A DNA stretch of 64,000 nucleotides, taken from positions 2,542,001 to 2,606,000 of the forward strand of contig NZ_CP051884.1 in assembly GCF_012931845.1 (NCBI RefSeq). Reading direction: 5' to 3'. Below, in pieces: positions 28,134 to 37,093 of this stretch; position 1 is the first letter of the stretch; every line of letters starts with the position of its first letter. The DNA is from Cellulomonas taurus. Lineage in GTDB: Bacteria > Actinomycetota > Actinomycetes > Actinomycetales > Cellulomonadaceae. The position numbers were made by a program, and so were the translations under genes. The notes beneath the pieces were generated by a model. It ran no database searches. It was given only the letters and a program-made list of their open reading frames with translations, and was not told where the DNA came from.

Positions 28134-29441
28134 GTGACCAACCGCCACGCAGCCTCAGCACGCCCGCGCGCCATCCGCCACGGGCGGCTCCGCCGCAGTC
28201 ACCGCGTGCTGCGCGGCGTGGCCCTGACCGCCGTCGGGCTGATGGCCTTCGGCATCTCCGGCGCGGCGGCGATCTACCAGACGCTGAACGGCAACATCGC
28301 CAGCTCGAACATCGAGGGCCTGGTCGAGACGCTGCCGCAGCCCACCCCCACCGACGACACCCCCGCCGACCCCAACGCCGGTCAGGCGGTGAACATCCTG
28401 CTGCTGGGCTCGGACGAGCGGGACGGGGAGAACGAGGCGATCGGCGGTCACGTCGACGGCATGCGCTCCGACACCTCGATCGTGGCGCACATCTCCGCCG
28501 ACCGGACCCGGGTCGAGCTGGTCTCGATCCCCCGCGACTCCCTGGTGGACATCCCGTCCTGCACGATGACCGACGGCAGCACCACCCGGGCGCAGTCGAA
28601 CGCGATGTTCAACTCCGCCTTCGCGATCGGCGCGGACAACGGTGGTGACGTCGCCTCCGCCGCCGCCTGCACCTGGAACACCGTGCAGACCAACACCGGG
28701 GTGCCGATCAACCACTTCGTGGTGGTGGACTTCGCCGGGTTCACCAACATGATCGACGCCATCGGCGGCGTGAACATGTGCATCCCGAACAAGATGTCCG
28801 CCCCCAAGGCCGGCCTGTACCTCGAGCCGGGCAACCAGACCCTGAACGGCACCCAGGCGCTCGCCTTCGCCCGTGCCCGCACCGGGGTCGGGGTCGGCGA
28901 CGGCTCGGACACCAACCGCCTCGGCCGGCAGCAGGAGCTGCTGGCGGCGGTGATGCGGGAGCTGCTGTCCAAGAACCTGCTGACCGATGTCGGCCAGCTG
29001 ATCCGCTTCCTGGACCAGGCCACCGCGTCACTCTCGGTGGACAGCGGATTCTCCTCGATCACCGACATGGCCGCGTTGGGTGCCAGCCTCCGGGGCATCA
29101 GCAGTGACAACATCTCCTTCATGACCATCCCGTTCAAGACCGCGCCGAGCGACAAGAACCGCGTGGTGTGGACCGACGACGCGGACACCATCTGGGCGAA
29201 CATCGCCAACGACCGCCCGATGCTCACCGGGGTCGGCGACGACGCCTCCGCCGATGCGGCCGCGGACGCCGCCACCGGTGACACCGGCACCGACACCGGC
29301 ACCACTGACGCCCCCGCCGTGGACCCGGCAGCCCCCGCCACCGACGCACCGAGCACGGAGAACACCCCGGCCCCGCAGGAGACCCGCCAGGCGGGCAAGG
29401 AGACCTTCACTGCCAACGACGTCACCGCGGTCTGCGGCTGA
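28134..29441 (+). CDS. LytR-CpsA-Psr (LCP) family glycopolymer ligase
   Basis: LCP enzymes transfer lipid-linked polymers to peptidoglycan outside the membrane. The 435-residue protein has a basic N-terminus, a membrane segment (LRGVALTAVGLMAFGISGAAAIY), and the LCP domain: NILLLGSDERDG, RSDTSIVAHISADRTRVELVSIPRDSLVDIP, and TQALAFARARTGVGVGDGSDTNRLGRQQELL. The conserved Arg of RSDT and of IPRD are present. The last 85 residues are Asp/Ala/Thr/Pro-rich. It pairs with a second LCP gene two bases downstream, at the end of the glycan region. Confidence 0.92.
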   Translation: MTNRHAASARPRAIRHGRLRRSHRVLRGVALTAVGLMAFGISGAAAIYQTLNGNIASSNIEGLVETLPQPTPTDDTPADPNAGQAVNILLLGSDERDGENEAIGGHVDGMRSDTSIVAHISADRTRVELVSIPRDSLVDIPSCTMTDGSTTRAQSNAMFNSAFAIGADNGGDVASAAACTWNTVQTNTGVPINHFVVVDFAGFTNMIDAIGGVNMCIPNKMSAPKAGLYLEPGNQTLNGTQALAFARARTGVGVGDGSDTNRLGRQQELLAAVMRELLSKNLLTDVGQLIRFLDQATASLSVDSGFSSITDMAALGASLRGISSDNISFMTIPFKTAPSDKNRVVWTDDADTIWANIANDRPMLTGVGDDASADAAADAATGDTGTDTGTTDAPAVDPAAPATDAPSTENTPAPQETRQAGKETFTANDVTAVCG

Positions 29442-29443
29442 TC

Positions 29444-31189
29444 GTGGCACGCCGCCCCGGGGACGACTCCACGCCGGACCGCTCGGTCCCGCCGAGCTTC
29501 TCGCCGTCCGACTCGGGACGACGGCCCGCTGCCGACGGTGCCACCCCGGTCGGCCCCTCGGGGGCTGACCGGCCGCGGGCCGCCGGACGTCCCCAGCGGC
29601 CCGCCTCGCCGGTGCGGGCCGGCGCACGTCGGCCCGCCACCCCGGAGAGCGGTGTGCGCCGACCCGTGTCGGCTGACGCGCAGGCGGCGCCACGTGACGG
29701 GCGATCCGTCCCGGAGTCGGCCGCCGGCAGGACCGGTCGATCCGGTGCGGACCCCGACCGGGCAGCGTCCCGGAGCGATCGAGCGCCCGCCGGGTCACCC
29801 GCCTCGTTCACGCCCCGACGGTCGGACGGTGCCGCGCAGGACCGTCCCGCCGGTGCGCGCACGTCGGCCCGTTCCGGTGGTTCGGCGGTGCCGGTCAGCG
29901 GCGATTCCCCCGGCACACCCGGACGTCGATCCGGTGGTGCCCGCGCCGCAGGTGCCGCAGGGGTGGTCGCAGGTTCCGCCGCTGCTGACCCGCCGCGCCG
30001 GGTCGCAGGGTCGACACCCCGCTCCGTCAACGCGGCCTCCGAGGTGGCCGATGGCGGCACCCGGGTCATGCCCGCGTCCCCGCGCCGCAACACCCCGGCC
30101 GGGCCCGGCCGGTCGGCTCAGGCCCGCCCAGGCTCCGCACGCGTCGGCGCCGGACACCCCGGTGCCGGACGCCCCGGCGGTTCGGCTGACGCCGACGGCC
30201 TCGCCCCCGTGCCCCGCCGCCGGAAGCGGCATCTGGGTCGCCGGATCGCCCTGGTGGTCGTCCTGCTGCTGGTGCTGGTGATCGCCTGGCCGGTCGGCCT
30301 CGCCTTCTGGGCCAACGGCAAGATCCAGCACGTCGACGCCCTCTCGGGTGCGGCGAACACCCCCGGCGAGACCTATCTGCTCACCGGCTCCGACTCCCGG
30401 GCCGACGGTGCCATCGAGGACACCGAGACGGTCGGTGCCCGCACCGACACGATCCTGCTGCTCCAGGTGCCCGACTCCGGCCCGCCCGCCCTGATCTCCC
30501 TGCCCCGGGACACCTATGTCGACATCCCCGGCAACTCGCCGGGGAAGCTGAACGCCGCGTTCTCCTGGGGCGGCGCGCCGCTGCTGGTCAAGACGGTCGA
30601 GCAGCTCACCGGCCTGACGGTGGACCACTACGTGGAGATCGGCTTCGCCGGTGTCGAGGGCGTGGTCGACGCGGTCGGCGGCGTGCAGCTCTGCCTGGAC
30701 GACTCGGTGCTGACCTTCCCGGTGCAGGACGCCAACTCCGGCCTGATGTGGGACGCGCCCGGATGCAAGACCGTGGACGGCGTGACGGCGCTGGCCTTTG
30801 CCCGGATGCGCTACTCCGACCCGACCGGCGACATCGGCCGTGGCCAGCGACAGCGCCAGCTGATCAGCGCCGTCACCCAGGCCGTCGCCACTCCGGGCAC
30901 CCTGCTCAACCCGAATCGCCAGATCTCCCTGATCGACGCCGGGACCAGCGCGCTGACCACCAGCGAGGGCACCGACATCGTCGACATGGCCAAGCTCGCC
31001 CTCGCATTCCGGGCGGCCGGCGGCGAGGGCGGGATCACCGGCACCCCGCCGATCAAGAGCCTGGACTACCGGCCCGGTGGTGTCGGCTCCACGGTCCTGC
31101 TCGACCCGGACCAGACACCGACGTTCTTCGCGCAGATCCGGGACGGCGAGCTCGCCCCGGGTGTGTACGGCGGCCTGCCCGGCTCCTGA
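29444..31189 (+). CDS. LytR-CpsA-Psr family protein with long disordered N-terminus
   Basis: The GTG at 29444 follows the previous stop by two bases. Of 581 residues, the first roughly 260 are Arg/Pro/Ala/Ser/Gly-rich and apparently disordered, then RRRKRHLGRR and a membrane segment (IALVVVLLLVLVIAWPVGLAFWA). The LCP domain follows: TYLLTGSDSRADG, RTDTILLLQVPD, ISLPRDTYVDIPG, ALAFARMRYSDPTGDIGRGQRQRQLI. The cytoplasmic tail is unusually long. Starts further inside the frame are possible because the tail has GTG codons, but none has a better site. Confidence 0.88.
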   Translation: MARRPGDDSTPDRSVPPSFSPSDSGRRPAADGATPVGPSGADRPRAAGRPQRPASPVRAGARRPATPESGVRRPVSADAQAAPRDGRSVPESAAGRTGRSGADPDRAASRSDRAPAGSPASFTPRRSDGAAQDRPAGARTSARSGGSAVPVSGDSPGTPGRRSGGARAAGAAGVVAGSAAADPPRRVAGSTPRSVNAASEVADGGTRVMPASPRRNTPAGPGRSAQARPGSARVGAGHPGAGRPGGSADADGLAPVPRRRKRHLGRRIALVVVLLLVLVIAWPVGLAFWANGKIQHVDALSGAANTPGETYLLTGSDSRADGAIEDTETVGARTDTILLLQVPDSGPPALISLPRDTYVDIPGNSPGKLNAAFSWGGAPLLVKTVEQLTGLTVDHYVEIGFAGVEGVVDAVGGVQLCLDDSVLTFPVQDANSGLMWDAPGCKTVDGVTALAFARMRYSDPTGDIGRGQRQRQLISAVTQAVATPGTLLNPNRQISLIDAGTSALTTSEGTDIVDMAKLALAFRAAGGEGGITGTPPIKSLDYRPGGVGSTVLLDPDQTPTFFAQIRDGELAPGVYGGLPGS

Positions 31190-31236
31190 GGGGCGCTGGG
31201 CGCGCGCCGACCCGCAGCCGCGCCGGCGTGCGACGG

Positions 31237-31785
31237 TCAGCGGCTGCCGAAGCCGATCGACGGCCCGGTGCTGCCCTGCCCGTGCCGGGCGCGCAGCTTC
31301 TCGCCCTTGGCGTCCGCCTGCGCCCGCAGATCGTCCTGGAAGGTCAGCATCGCCGTCCGCACCCGGGCGGCGACCTCGTCCGTGCCGGAGCCGATGATCC
31401 GGGCAGCCAGCAGACCCGCGTTCCGCGCTCCGCCGATCGACACCGTGGCCACGGGCACGCCGGCCGGCATCTGCACGATCGAGAGCAGCGAGTCCAGTCC
31501 GTCCAGCCGGGCCAGCGGCACCGGGACCCCGACGACGGGCAGCGGGGTCACCGCGGCCAGCATCCCGGGCAGGTGCGCCGCTCCCCCGGCCCCGGCGACG
31601 ATCACCCGCAGGCCACGCTCGGCGGCGCTCCGGCCGTAGTCGACCATCTTGTCCGGCTGCCGGTGCGCGGAGACCACTTCGACCTCGACCGGGATGTCGA
31701 ACTCGGCCAGCGCCTCGGCGGCATCGGCCATCACCGGCCAGTCCGAGTCCGAGCCCATCACGATGCCGACCAGGGGCTGCGTCAT
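31237..31785 (-). CDS. purE: N5-carboxyaminoimidazole ribonucleotide mutase
   Basis: PurE converts N5-CAIR to CAIR in purine synthesis. The 182-residue class I protein has [22 protein letters not shown] with the catalytic His, [15 protein letters not shown] and [21 protein letters not shown]. The ATG overlaps the purK stop (ATGA). The C-terminal tail of about 20 residues (basic, then Gly/Ser-rich) is longer than in many PurE. Confidence 0.95.
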   Translation of the reverse strand: MTQPLVGIVMGSDSDWPVMADAAEALAEFDIPVEVEVVSAHRQPDKMVDYGRSAAERGLRVIVAGAGGAAHLPGMLAAVTPLPVVGVPVPLARLDGLDSLLSIVQMPAGVPVATVSIGGARNAGLLAARIIGSGTDEVAARVRTAMLTFQDDLRAQADAKGEKLRARHGQGSTGPSIGFGSR

Positions 31786-32927
31786 GCGTCCACTCCCATC
31801 ACCAGGTTCGCGGCGCGCCGGGCGTCGGCCAGCACGCTGTCCAGATCGTCGCCGCTGACGGTGACGTGACCGAGTTTGCGGCCCGGCCGGACCGCCTTGC
31901 CGTACAGGTGGACCTTGACCCGCGGGTCGATCAGCGGCAGCGCGTCGGTCAGCGCCTCGCGGGTGCTGCCCAGCACGTTGACCATCACCGTCCACGGCGA
32001 CCGGGCGGCGGTGTCACCCAGCGGCAGGTCGAGCACCGCGCGCAGGTGCTGCTCGAACTGGCTGGTCACCGCGCCGTCGATGGTCCAGTGCCCGGAGTTG
32101 TGCGGACGCATCGCCAGTTCGTTCACCAGCAGCCCGCCGCCGGGCAGCTCGAAGAGCTCCACCGCCAGCACGCCGGTGACGCCCAGTCCCTCGGCCACCG
32201 TGCGGCCGATCCGCTCCGCCGCCGCGGCCGTGGCCGGGTCCAGCCCCGGGGCCGGCGCGATCACCTCGGCGCACACCCCGTCGCGCTGCACCGACTCGAC
32301 CACCGGCCAGGTGCGCACCTCCCCGGAGGGGGTACGGGCGACGAGCACCGCGAGCTCCCGGGTGAAGGGCACCAGCTCCTCTGCCAGCAGCGGCGCCCCG
32401 GTGCCGGCCGATGCGGCGTCGAACCAGTCGTCCACCTCGGCGGCGTCGCGCACCACGCGGACACCCTTGCCGTCGTAGCCCCCGCGGGCGGTCTTCACCA
32501 CGGCGGCACGCTCACCGGTCGCGGCGTCCAGGAACGCCGACAGGTCGGCGGCGGAGTCTAGCGCCGCCCACCGCGGGCAGGGCACGCCCAGCGCTGTCAG
32601 CCGGGTGCGCATCACGATCTTGTCCTGCGCGTGCACCAGGGCGTCCGGCCCGGGCTGCACCGACACCCCGCGGTCGCCCAGCTCGGTCAGCAGGGTGTTC
32701 GGCACGTGCTCGTGCTCGAAGGTGAGCACGGCGGCGCCGGACACCAGCCGTTCGACCGCCACCGGATCACCGGCCGCGCCCACCGGGGCGTCGACCACCA
32801 CCTGCGCCGCCGACGACACCGCGTCCTCGACCAGCACCCGCAGGTGCAGGCCCAACGCCGTCGCCGCGGGTGCCATCATGCGGGCGAGCTGCCCACCACC
32901 GACCACTGCCACCACGGGAGCTGTCAC
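31782..32927 (-). CDS. purK: 5-(carboxyamino)imidazole ribonucleotide synthase
   Basis: PurK makes N5-CAIR from AIR, bicarbonate and ATP and feeds PurE. The 381-residue ATP-grasp protein has [15 protein letters not shown], the ATP loop [27 protein letters not shown] and [19 protein letters not shown] use the GTG at 32927, which has TAGGGT 7 bases upstream and no ribosome site. It is divergent from a gtrA-like gene with 81 bases between the starts. Confidence 0.95.
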   Translation of the reverse strand: MTAPVVAVVGGGQLARMMAPAATALGLHLRVLVEDAVSSAAQVVVDAPVGAAGDPVAVERLVSGAAVLTFEHEHVPNTLLTELGDRGVSVQPGPDALVHAQDKIVMRTRLTALGVPCPRWAALDSAADLSAFLDAATGERAAVVKTARGGYDGKGVRVVRDAAEVDDWFDAASAGTGAPLLAEELVPFTRELAVLVARTPSGEVRTWPVVESVQRDGVCAEVIAPAPGLDPATAAAAERIGRTVAEGLGVTGVLAVELFELPGGGLLVNELAMRPHNSGHWTIDGAVTSQFEQHLRAVLDLPLGDTAARSPWTVMVNVLGSTREALTDALPLIDPRVKVHLYGKAVRPGRKLGHVTVSGDDLDSVLADARRAANLVMGVDA

Positions 32928-32934
32928 GTCGCAG

Positions 32935-32940
32935 ACCCTA
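32935..32940 (-). promoter_or_regulatory. -10 element (TAGGGT) of leaderless purKE
   Basis: On the minus strand TAGGGT is followed by 7 bases and the purK GTG. Confidence 0.55.
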
Positions 32941-32996
32941 GTCGACGCGACCGCCCGGCCGGGACCTTCGCTCAGCCCGCACTCAGCCTGCCGGGA

Positions 32997-33002
32997 TACG
33001 GT
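32997..33002 (+). promoter_or_regulatory. -10 element (TACGGT) of the gtrA-like gene
   Basis: TACGGT is followed by 6 bases and the ATG at 33009. It faces the purK promoter. Confidence 0.45.
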
Positions 33003-33008
33003 GAGCGG

Positions 33009-33611
33009 ATGACCTCCGGCTCCCTCCTCGACGGTCCGCGCCCGCAGCGGACGTTCCGGGACCGGTGGAACGACACGCTGCGCGCACGGGTGGTGGAGCT
33101 GGCCCGGTTCGGCTCGGTGGGGTCGGTCGCCTTCGTGGTCGACCTCGGGACCTACAACCTGCTCCGCTTCGGGCCGGTGGCCCTGTTCAGCGAACAGCCG
33201 ATCACCGCCCGGATCGTCGCGGTGATCCTGTCCACCGTGGTGTCGTTCCTGGGCAGCCGGTACTGGACCTTCGCCGACCAGCGCTCGGCGCGGCAGGGCC
33301 GTGAGTTCGGGCTGTTCGTCGCGATCAACGTGGTCGGCATCGCGATCACCGTCGGTGCGCTGGCGTTCTCGCACTACGTGCTCGGGCTGTCCGGCCCGTG
33401 GTCGGACAACATCGCGAACATCATCGGCATCGTCCTGGGCACGATCGTGCGGTACCTCGGCTACAAGGCGTTCGTGTTCACCGGCACCGCGACCCTGCCG
33501 ACCCAATTGGCGGAGATCGGCCAGCAGGCAGCCGCCCCGCACGTGATCGACATCATCGGCATCACCCCCGCCCAGGTCACCGACACCATCCACCGCGCCA
33601 CCGAGGACTGA
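33009..33611 (+). CDS. GtrA-like family membrane protein
   Basis: The 200-residue protein has the GtrA signature (ELARFGSVGSVAFVVDLGTYNLLRF) and four membrane segments, with SRYWTFADQRS between segments 2 and 3 and GTIVRYLGYKAFVFTG at the fourth. GtrA proteins are thought to flip polyprenyl-phosphate sugars, here plausibly for the wall polysaccharide region. The C-terminal 40 residues are cytoplasmic and unusual for minimal GtrA proteins. Confidence 0.88.
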   Translation: MTSGSLLDGPRPQRTFRDRWNDTLRARVVELARFGSVGSVAFVVDLGTYNLLRFGPVALFSEQPITARIVAVILSTVVSFLGSRYWTFADQRSARQGREFGLFVAINVVGIAITVGALAFSHYVLGLSGPWSDNIANIIGIVLGTIVRYLGYKAFVFTGTATLPTQLAEIGQQAAAPHVIDIIGITPAQVTDTIHRATED

Positions 33612-33658
33612 CCGGCCGCCACCACGGACGGTCCCCTCCCCCGCGCGCGGAGAACGGA

Positions 33659-34969
33659 TCAGCGACGGCGGGTGCGGGGTGAGATCACCGAGCCGCGCGG
33701 CAGGACCACATCCGGGTCCATCGCCTTGGGCACGCCGGTCAGGAACAGCGCGAACACGGCCGGGCGGCGTTGGGCCAGCTCCAACCGGGCACCGTCGCCC
33801 GCCGCGAGGTCACGGGCCAGGGCGAGTCCGAGTCCGGTGCCCTTCCCGCTGGTGACCTCCCGCTCGAAGATCCGGGGTGCCAGATCGTCGTCCACGCCCT
33901 CGCCCTGGTCGGCGACCTCCAGCACGACGGCCCGGGACGCCCCCTCGCGGGAACGCACCGTCGTGGTGCCGCCGCCGTGCCGCAACGAGTTCTCGATCAG
34001 GGTCGCGAGCACCTGTGCCAGGGCACCGGGGGTGACCAGCACCTGGACCCGCGGGTCGACCTCGATCCTGAGCTCACGACCCTCCGCCTCGAAGGTGGGC
34101 CGCCATTCCTCTTCCTGCTGGTGCACCACGTCGAGCAGCCTGACCGCCTCGGTGGTGCCACCCTGCGCCCGGCGGGAGTTGGTCAGCAGGTCGTCGACCA
34201 CCCGGACCAGGCGCTCCACCTGCTCCAGGGAGATGCGCGCCTCCTCCCGGACCTCCTCGTCGTCGGTGGCGAGCATGATCTCCTCCAGCCGCATGGACAG
34301 GGCGGTCAGCGGGGTGCGCAGCTGGTGCGAGGCATCCGAGGCGAACTGCCGCTCGGCGGCCAGCCGACCCGCCATCCGGTCCGCCGACCGGGCCAGTTCG
34401 GCGGCGACCAGGTCGATCTCCTCCACGCCGGAGGGCTCCAGCTGCGGCCTGACCTGCCCGGAGCCGAGCTGTTCGGCGGAGGCGGCCAGGTAGACCAGCG
34501 GGGCGGCGAGCCGGTTCGCCTGCCAGATCGCCATCGCGATCCCGGCGGCGAAGGCCACCAGTGCCGCGGCGACCACCAGGCCGACCACCCGACCACTGAG
34601 CAGGAACAGGTCCCACCACTCGGCGTAGAGGGTCACCCGGGCACCGCTGGCCGAGGTCACCGTCACCGTCTCCGGTCGCGAGGGCACCTCGGGTCCGGCC
34701 TGGAACCGGGCACCGTCCTCGGTCACCACGTACAGCGACACCGACGTGCCGTCCCGTTCGACATAGGGCTCCAGCATCGCGTCGGAGAGGGGCGTGCCCT
34801 CGGCCAGGCGACCGTCGATCATCCGGGCGACGTCACTCGCCCGGGTCTGCAACTGGGAGACCTCGGTCTCGCGGATGTACTGCGCCCCGATGAACGCCAA
34901 CGGGAAGCCGAGCAGCACCACCGCCACGGTCACGGCCGCGATGGTGGCCTGGAGGACGCGGCGACGCAC
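33659..34969 (-). CDS. Sensor histidine kinase
   Basis: The 436-residue kinase has two membrane segments (near residues 7-30 and 125-148) around a roughly 95-residue extracytoplasmic sensor. A HAMP-like stretch follows, then the H-box ASDASHQLRTPLTALSMRLEE, the N-box LATLIENSLRHGG, ADQGEGVD and GTGLGLALARDL. It starts at a GTG 3 bases after the response-regulator stop, so the pair is one operon. The signal is unknown. Confidence 0.92.
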   Translation of the reverse strand: MRRRVLQATIAAVTVAVVLLGFPLAFIGAQYIRETEVSQLQTRASDVARMIDGRLAEGTPLSDAMLEPYVERDGTSVSLYVVTEDGARFQAGPEVPSRPETVTVTSASGARVTLYAEWWDLFLLSGRVVGLVVAAALVAFAAGIAMAIWQANRLAAPLVYLAASAEQLGSGQVRPQLEPSGVEEIDLVAAELARSADRMAGRLAAERQFASDASHQLRTPLTALSMRLEEIMLATDDEEVREEARISLEQVERLVRVVDDLLTNSRRAQGGTTEAVRLLDVVHQQEEEWRPTFEAEGRELRIEVDPRVQVLVTPGALAQVLATLIENSLRHGGGTTTVRSREGASRAVVLEVADQGEGVDDDLAPRIFEREVTSGKGTGLGLALARDLAAGDGARLELAQRRPAVFALFLTGVPKAMDPDVVLPRGSVISPRTRRR

Positions 34970-34972
34970 GGG

Positions 34973-35665
34973 TCAGCCCCGCTGGCCCTCTCCGGTCTCG
35001 AACCGGAAGCCCATCCCCCGCACCGTGCTGATGTAGCGCGGCGAGCTGGCGTCGTCGCCGAGCTTGCGGCGCAGCCAGGACACGTGCATGTCCAGGGTCT
35101 TGGTCGAGCCGGTCGGGTCCGAGCCCCACACCTCGCGCATCAGGGTCTCCCGGGCCACCACGGTGCCCACCGAACCCACCAGCACGCGGAGCAGGTCGAA
35201 CTCCTTGGCGGTCAGGTGCAGCTCGCGCTCACCCTGGAACGCCCGGTGCGCGGCGACGTCCACCCGGACGTCCTGGCCGCGCAGCTCCTCCTCCTCGGTC
35301 GGGTCCTGACCGGTGCGGCGCAGCAGCGCGCGCACCCGGGCCAGCAGCTCGGCCAGCCGGAAGGGCTTGGTCACGTAGTCGTCGGCCCCGGCGTCCAGGC
35401 CCACCACCAGGTCGACCTCGTCGGCGCGGGCGGTGAGCACCAGCACCGGGGTGGTCAGCCCCTGGTTCCGGATCGCCCGGGCCACGTCGAGCCCGTCCAT
35501 GTCCGGCAGCCCGAGGTCGAGCACCACCAGGTCGGCCTCGGAGGCCCGGTCGATGGCACCCTGGCCGGTGCCCTGCACACGCACGTCGTAACCTTCGCGG
35601 CCGAGGGCACGCGCCAAAGGCTCGGCAATCGCGGGATCGTCCTCAGCCAACAGCACCTGGGTCAT
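34973..35665 (-). CDS. OmpR-family response regulator
   Basis: The 230-residue regulator has LLAEDDPAIAEPLAR with the acidic pocket, the phospho-acceptor Asp in VVLDLGLPDMDG, the switch Thr in VLTARAD and Lys in TKPF. The C-terminal winged helix shows LTAKEFDLLRVLV and TLDMHVSWLRRKLG. The ATG has TAACAT 6 bases upstream and no ribosome site. Its promoter is back to back with that of the NarL-type system at 35818. Confidence 0.94.
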   Translation of the reverse strand: MTQVLLAEDDPAIAEPLARALGREGYDVRVQGTGQGAIDRASEADLVVLDLGLPDMDGLDVARAIRNQGLTTPVLVLTARADEVDLVVGLDAGADDYVTKPFRLAELLARVRALLRRTGQDPTEEEELRGQDVRVDVAAHRAFQGERELHLTAKEFDLLRVLVGSVGTVVARETLMREVWGSDPTGSTKTLDMHVSWLRRKLGDDASSPRYISTVRGMGFRFETGEGQRG

Positions 35666-35671
35666 TGCGCC

Positions 35672-35677
35672 ATGTTA
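35672..35677 (-). promoter_or_regulatory. -10 element (TAACAT) of the leaderless OmpR-type operon
   Basis: On the minus strand TAACAT is followed by 6 bases and the ATG at 35665. Confidence 0.5.
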
Positions 35678-35804
35678 GGTCACGAAACGGTCTTGGACAC
35701 TGCCAGATCGGGCATGGATTCGGTCGAGCCGCGGTGTGCCTCTCCGACCGGGGTCGCGGGGCCGGTCCGACCAGGGGTGCACGCGCCCATCGCGCGAGCC
35801 TGCC

Positions 35805-35810
35805 TACCCT
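35805..35810 (+). promoter_or_regulatory. -10 element (TACCCT) of the leaderless NarL-type kinase gene
   Basis: TACCCT is followed by 7 bases and the GTG at 35818. Confidence 0.5.
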
Positions 35811-35817
35811 TCTCCGC

Positions 35818-37083
35818 GTGAGCTGGTGGGAGCGAGTGACGCAGTGGCAGGACCGCCACGGATTCGCCATCGATCTGTTGGTGGTGTTCCTCAGCGCGCC
35901 CATCGTGTTGTCGATCGCCTTCGCCATCCAGGGCCGGTGGATCGACGTGGCGCTGGCCGCCGGGTTCTGGCTGCCGCTCGGCTGGCGGCGGCGCACCCCC
36001 GTGACCTCGGTGGTGACGGTGTACGCCGCCGGGCTGCTCAGCCTGCCGACCAACGGGCCGATCGTCTTCCCCGGCACGCTCTCCGTGCTGATCGCGCTGT
36101 ACTCGGTGACCATCTTCGGCCCGGTCTGGGCGCACCGGGCGGCGATCATCGCGGCCGTCGTCGGCTGCGGCGGGCTCGGCCTGGTGTTCGGCTGGCTGGC
36201 CGCGCGTGGCGGCGTCGGCGGCATCGAACAGGCGATCGGGATCAGCATCCTGATCGGCGGGTTCGGCATCGCGCTCTGCGTTGCCACCTGGGCCTTCGCC
36301 CTGACCCGCCGATCCCGTCGGGAGCTGATCGCCACCCTGCGCGACCGCGCCGAGCGGTTGGAGGTCGAACGCGACCAGCAGGCCACCATCGCCGCCGCCG
36401 CCGAGCGCACCCGGATCGCCCGGGAGATGCACGACATCGTGGCGCACTCGCTGTCCGTGGTCGTCGCGCAGGCGGACGGCGGTCGATACGCCGCCGCCGC
36501 GGACCCGGAGGCGGCGACGCGCTCGCTCACCACGATCGCCGAGACCGGACGGGCGGCACTGGCCGACATGCGCCGCCTGCTCGGCGTGCTGCGCGAGGAC
36601 CCGGACCCGCGCACCGGCTCGGTGCCGACAGTGCCGACGGGGCCGACAGTGCCGACGGTGTCCCAGCTGGCTCCCTCCACCCCGCAACCGGCCGAACACG
36701 ACGTGGAGCAGCTGATCGAGCAGGTGCGGGGCAGCGGGGTGCGCGCCTCGCTGGTCCGGATGGGCACCGCCCGTCGGCTGCCGCCCGGCATGGGCCTGAC
36801 GGTGTACCGGATCTGCCAGGAGGCGCTGACCAACGTGCTCAAGCACGCCGGGCCGGAGCCGTCGGTCACCGTCTTGGTGCAGTGGGGGGTGCGGTCCCTG
36901 GTGGTGGAGATCTCCGACGACGGCCGGGGCGCCTCCGCCGAGTCGGACGGGCTGGGGCACGGGCTGCTCGGCATGCGCGAGCGCGCGGCGATGTTCGGCG
37001 GCACCGTCAGCAGCGGCCCGCGACCCGGCGGCGGCTTCCGGGTCCGGGCCGAGCTGCCGCTGCCCACCGGCTCGGCCACCTAG
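35818..37083 (+). CDS. NarL-type sensor histidine kinase
   Basis: The 421-residue kinase has an N-terminal region with about five membrane segments and no large sensor loop. A coiled region then leads to the HisKA_3 box (RTRIAREMHDIVAHSLSVVVAQ), and the HATPase motifs ICQEALTNVLKHAG, ISDDGRGA and GHGLLGMRERAAMFGG. Between the two lies an odd linker of repeated Val-Pro-Thr (36629-36661). The start is chosen from the -10 spacing. It forms a pair with the regulator at 37094 and probably controls the ABC/FtsX genes that follow. Confidence 0.9.
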   Translation: MSWWERVTQWQDRHGFAIDLLVVFLSAPIVLSIAFAIQGRWIDVALAAGFWLPLGWRRRTPVTSVVTVYAAGLLSLPTNGPIVFPGTLSVLIALYSVTIFGPVWAHRAAIIAAVVGCGGLGLVFGWLAARGGVGGIEQAIGISILIGGFGIALCVATWAFALTRRSRRELIATLRDRAERLEVERDQQATIAAAAERTRIAREMHDIVAHSLSVVVAQADGGRYAAAADPEAATRSLTTIAETGRAALADMRRLLGVLREDPDPRTGSVPTVPTGPTVPTVSQLAPSTPQPAEHDVEQLIEQVRGSGVRASLVRMGTARRLPPGMGLTVYRICQEALTNVLKHAGPEPSVTVLVQWGVRSLVVEISDDGRGASAESDGLGHGLLGMRERAAMFGGTVSSGPRPGGGFRVRAELPLPTGSAT

Positions 37084-37086
37084 GCT
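37081..37086 (+). promoter_or_regulatory. -10 element (TAGGCT) overlapping the kinase stop codon
   Basis: The TAG stop of the kinase gene is the first half of TAGGCT, which is followed by 7 bases and the ATG of the regulator gene at 37094. Confidence 0.45.
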
Positions 37087-37093
37087 GACCGGC

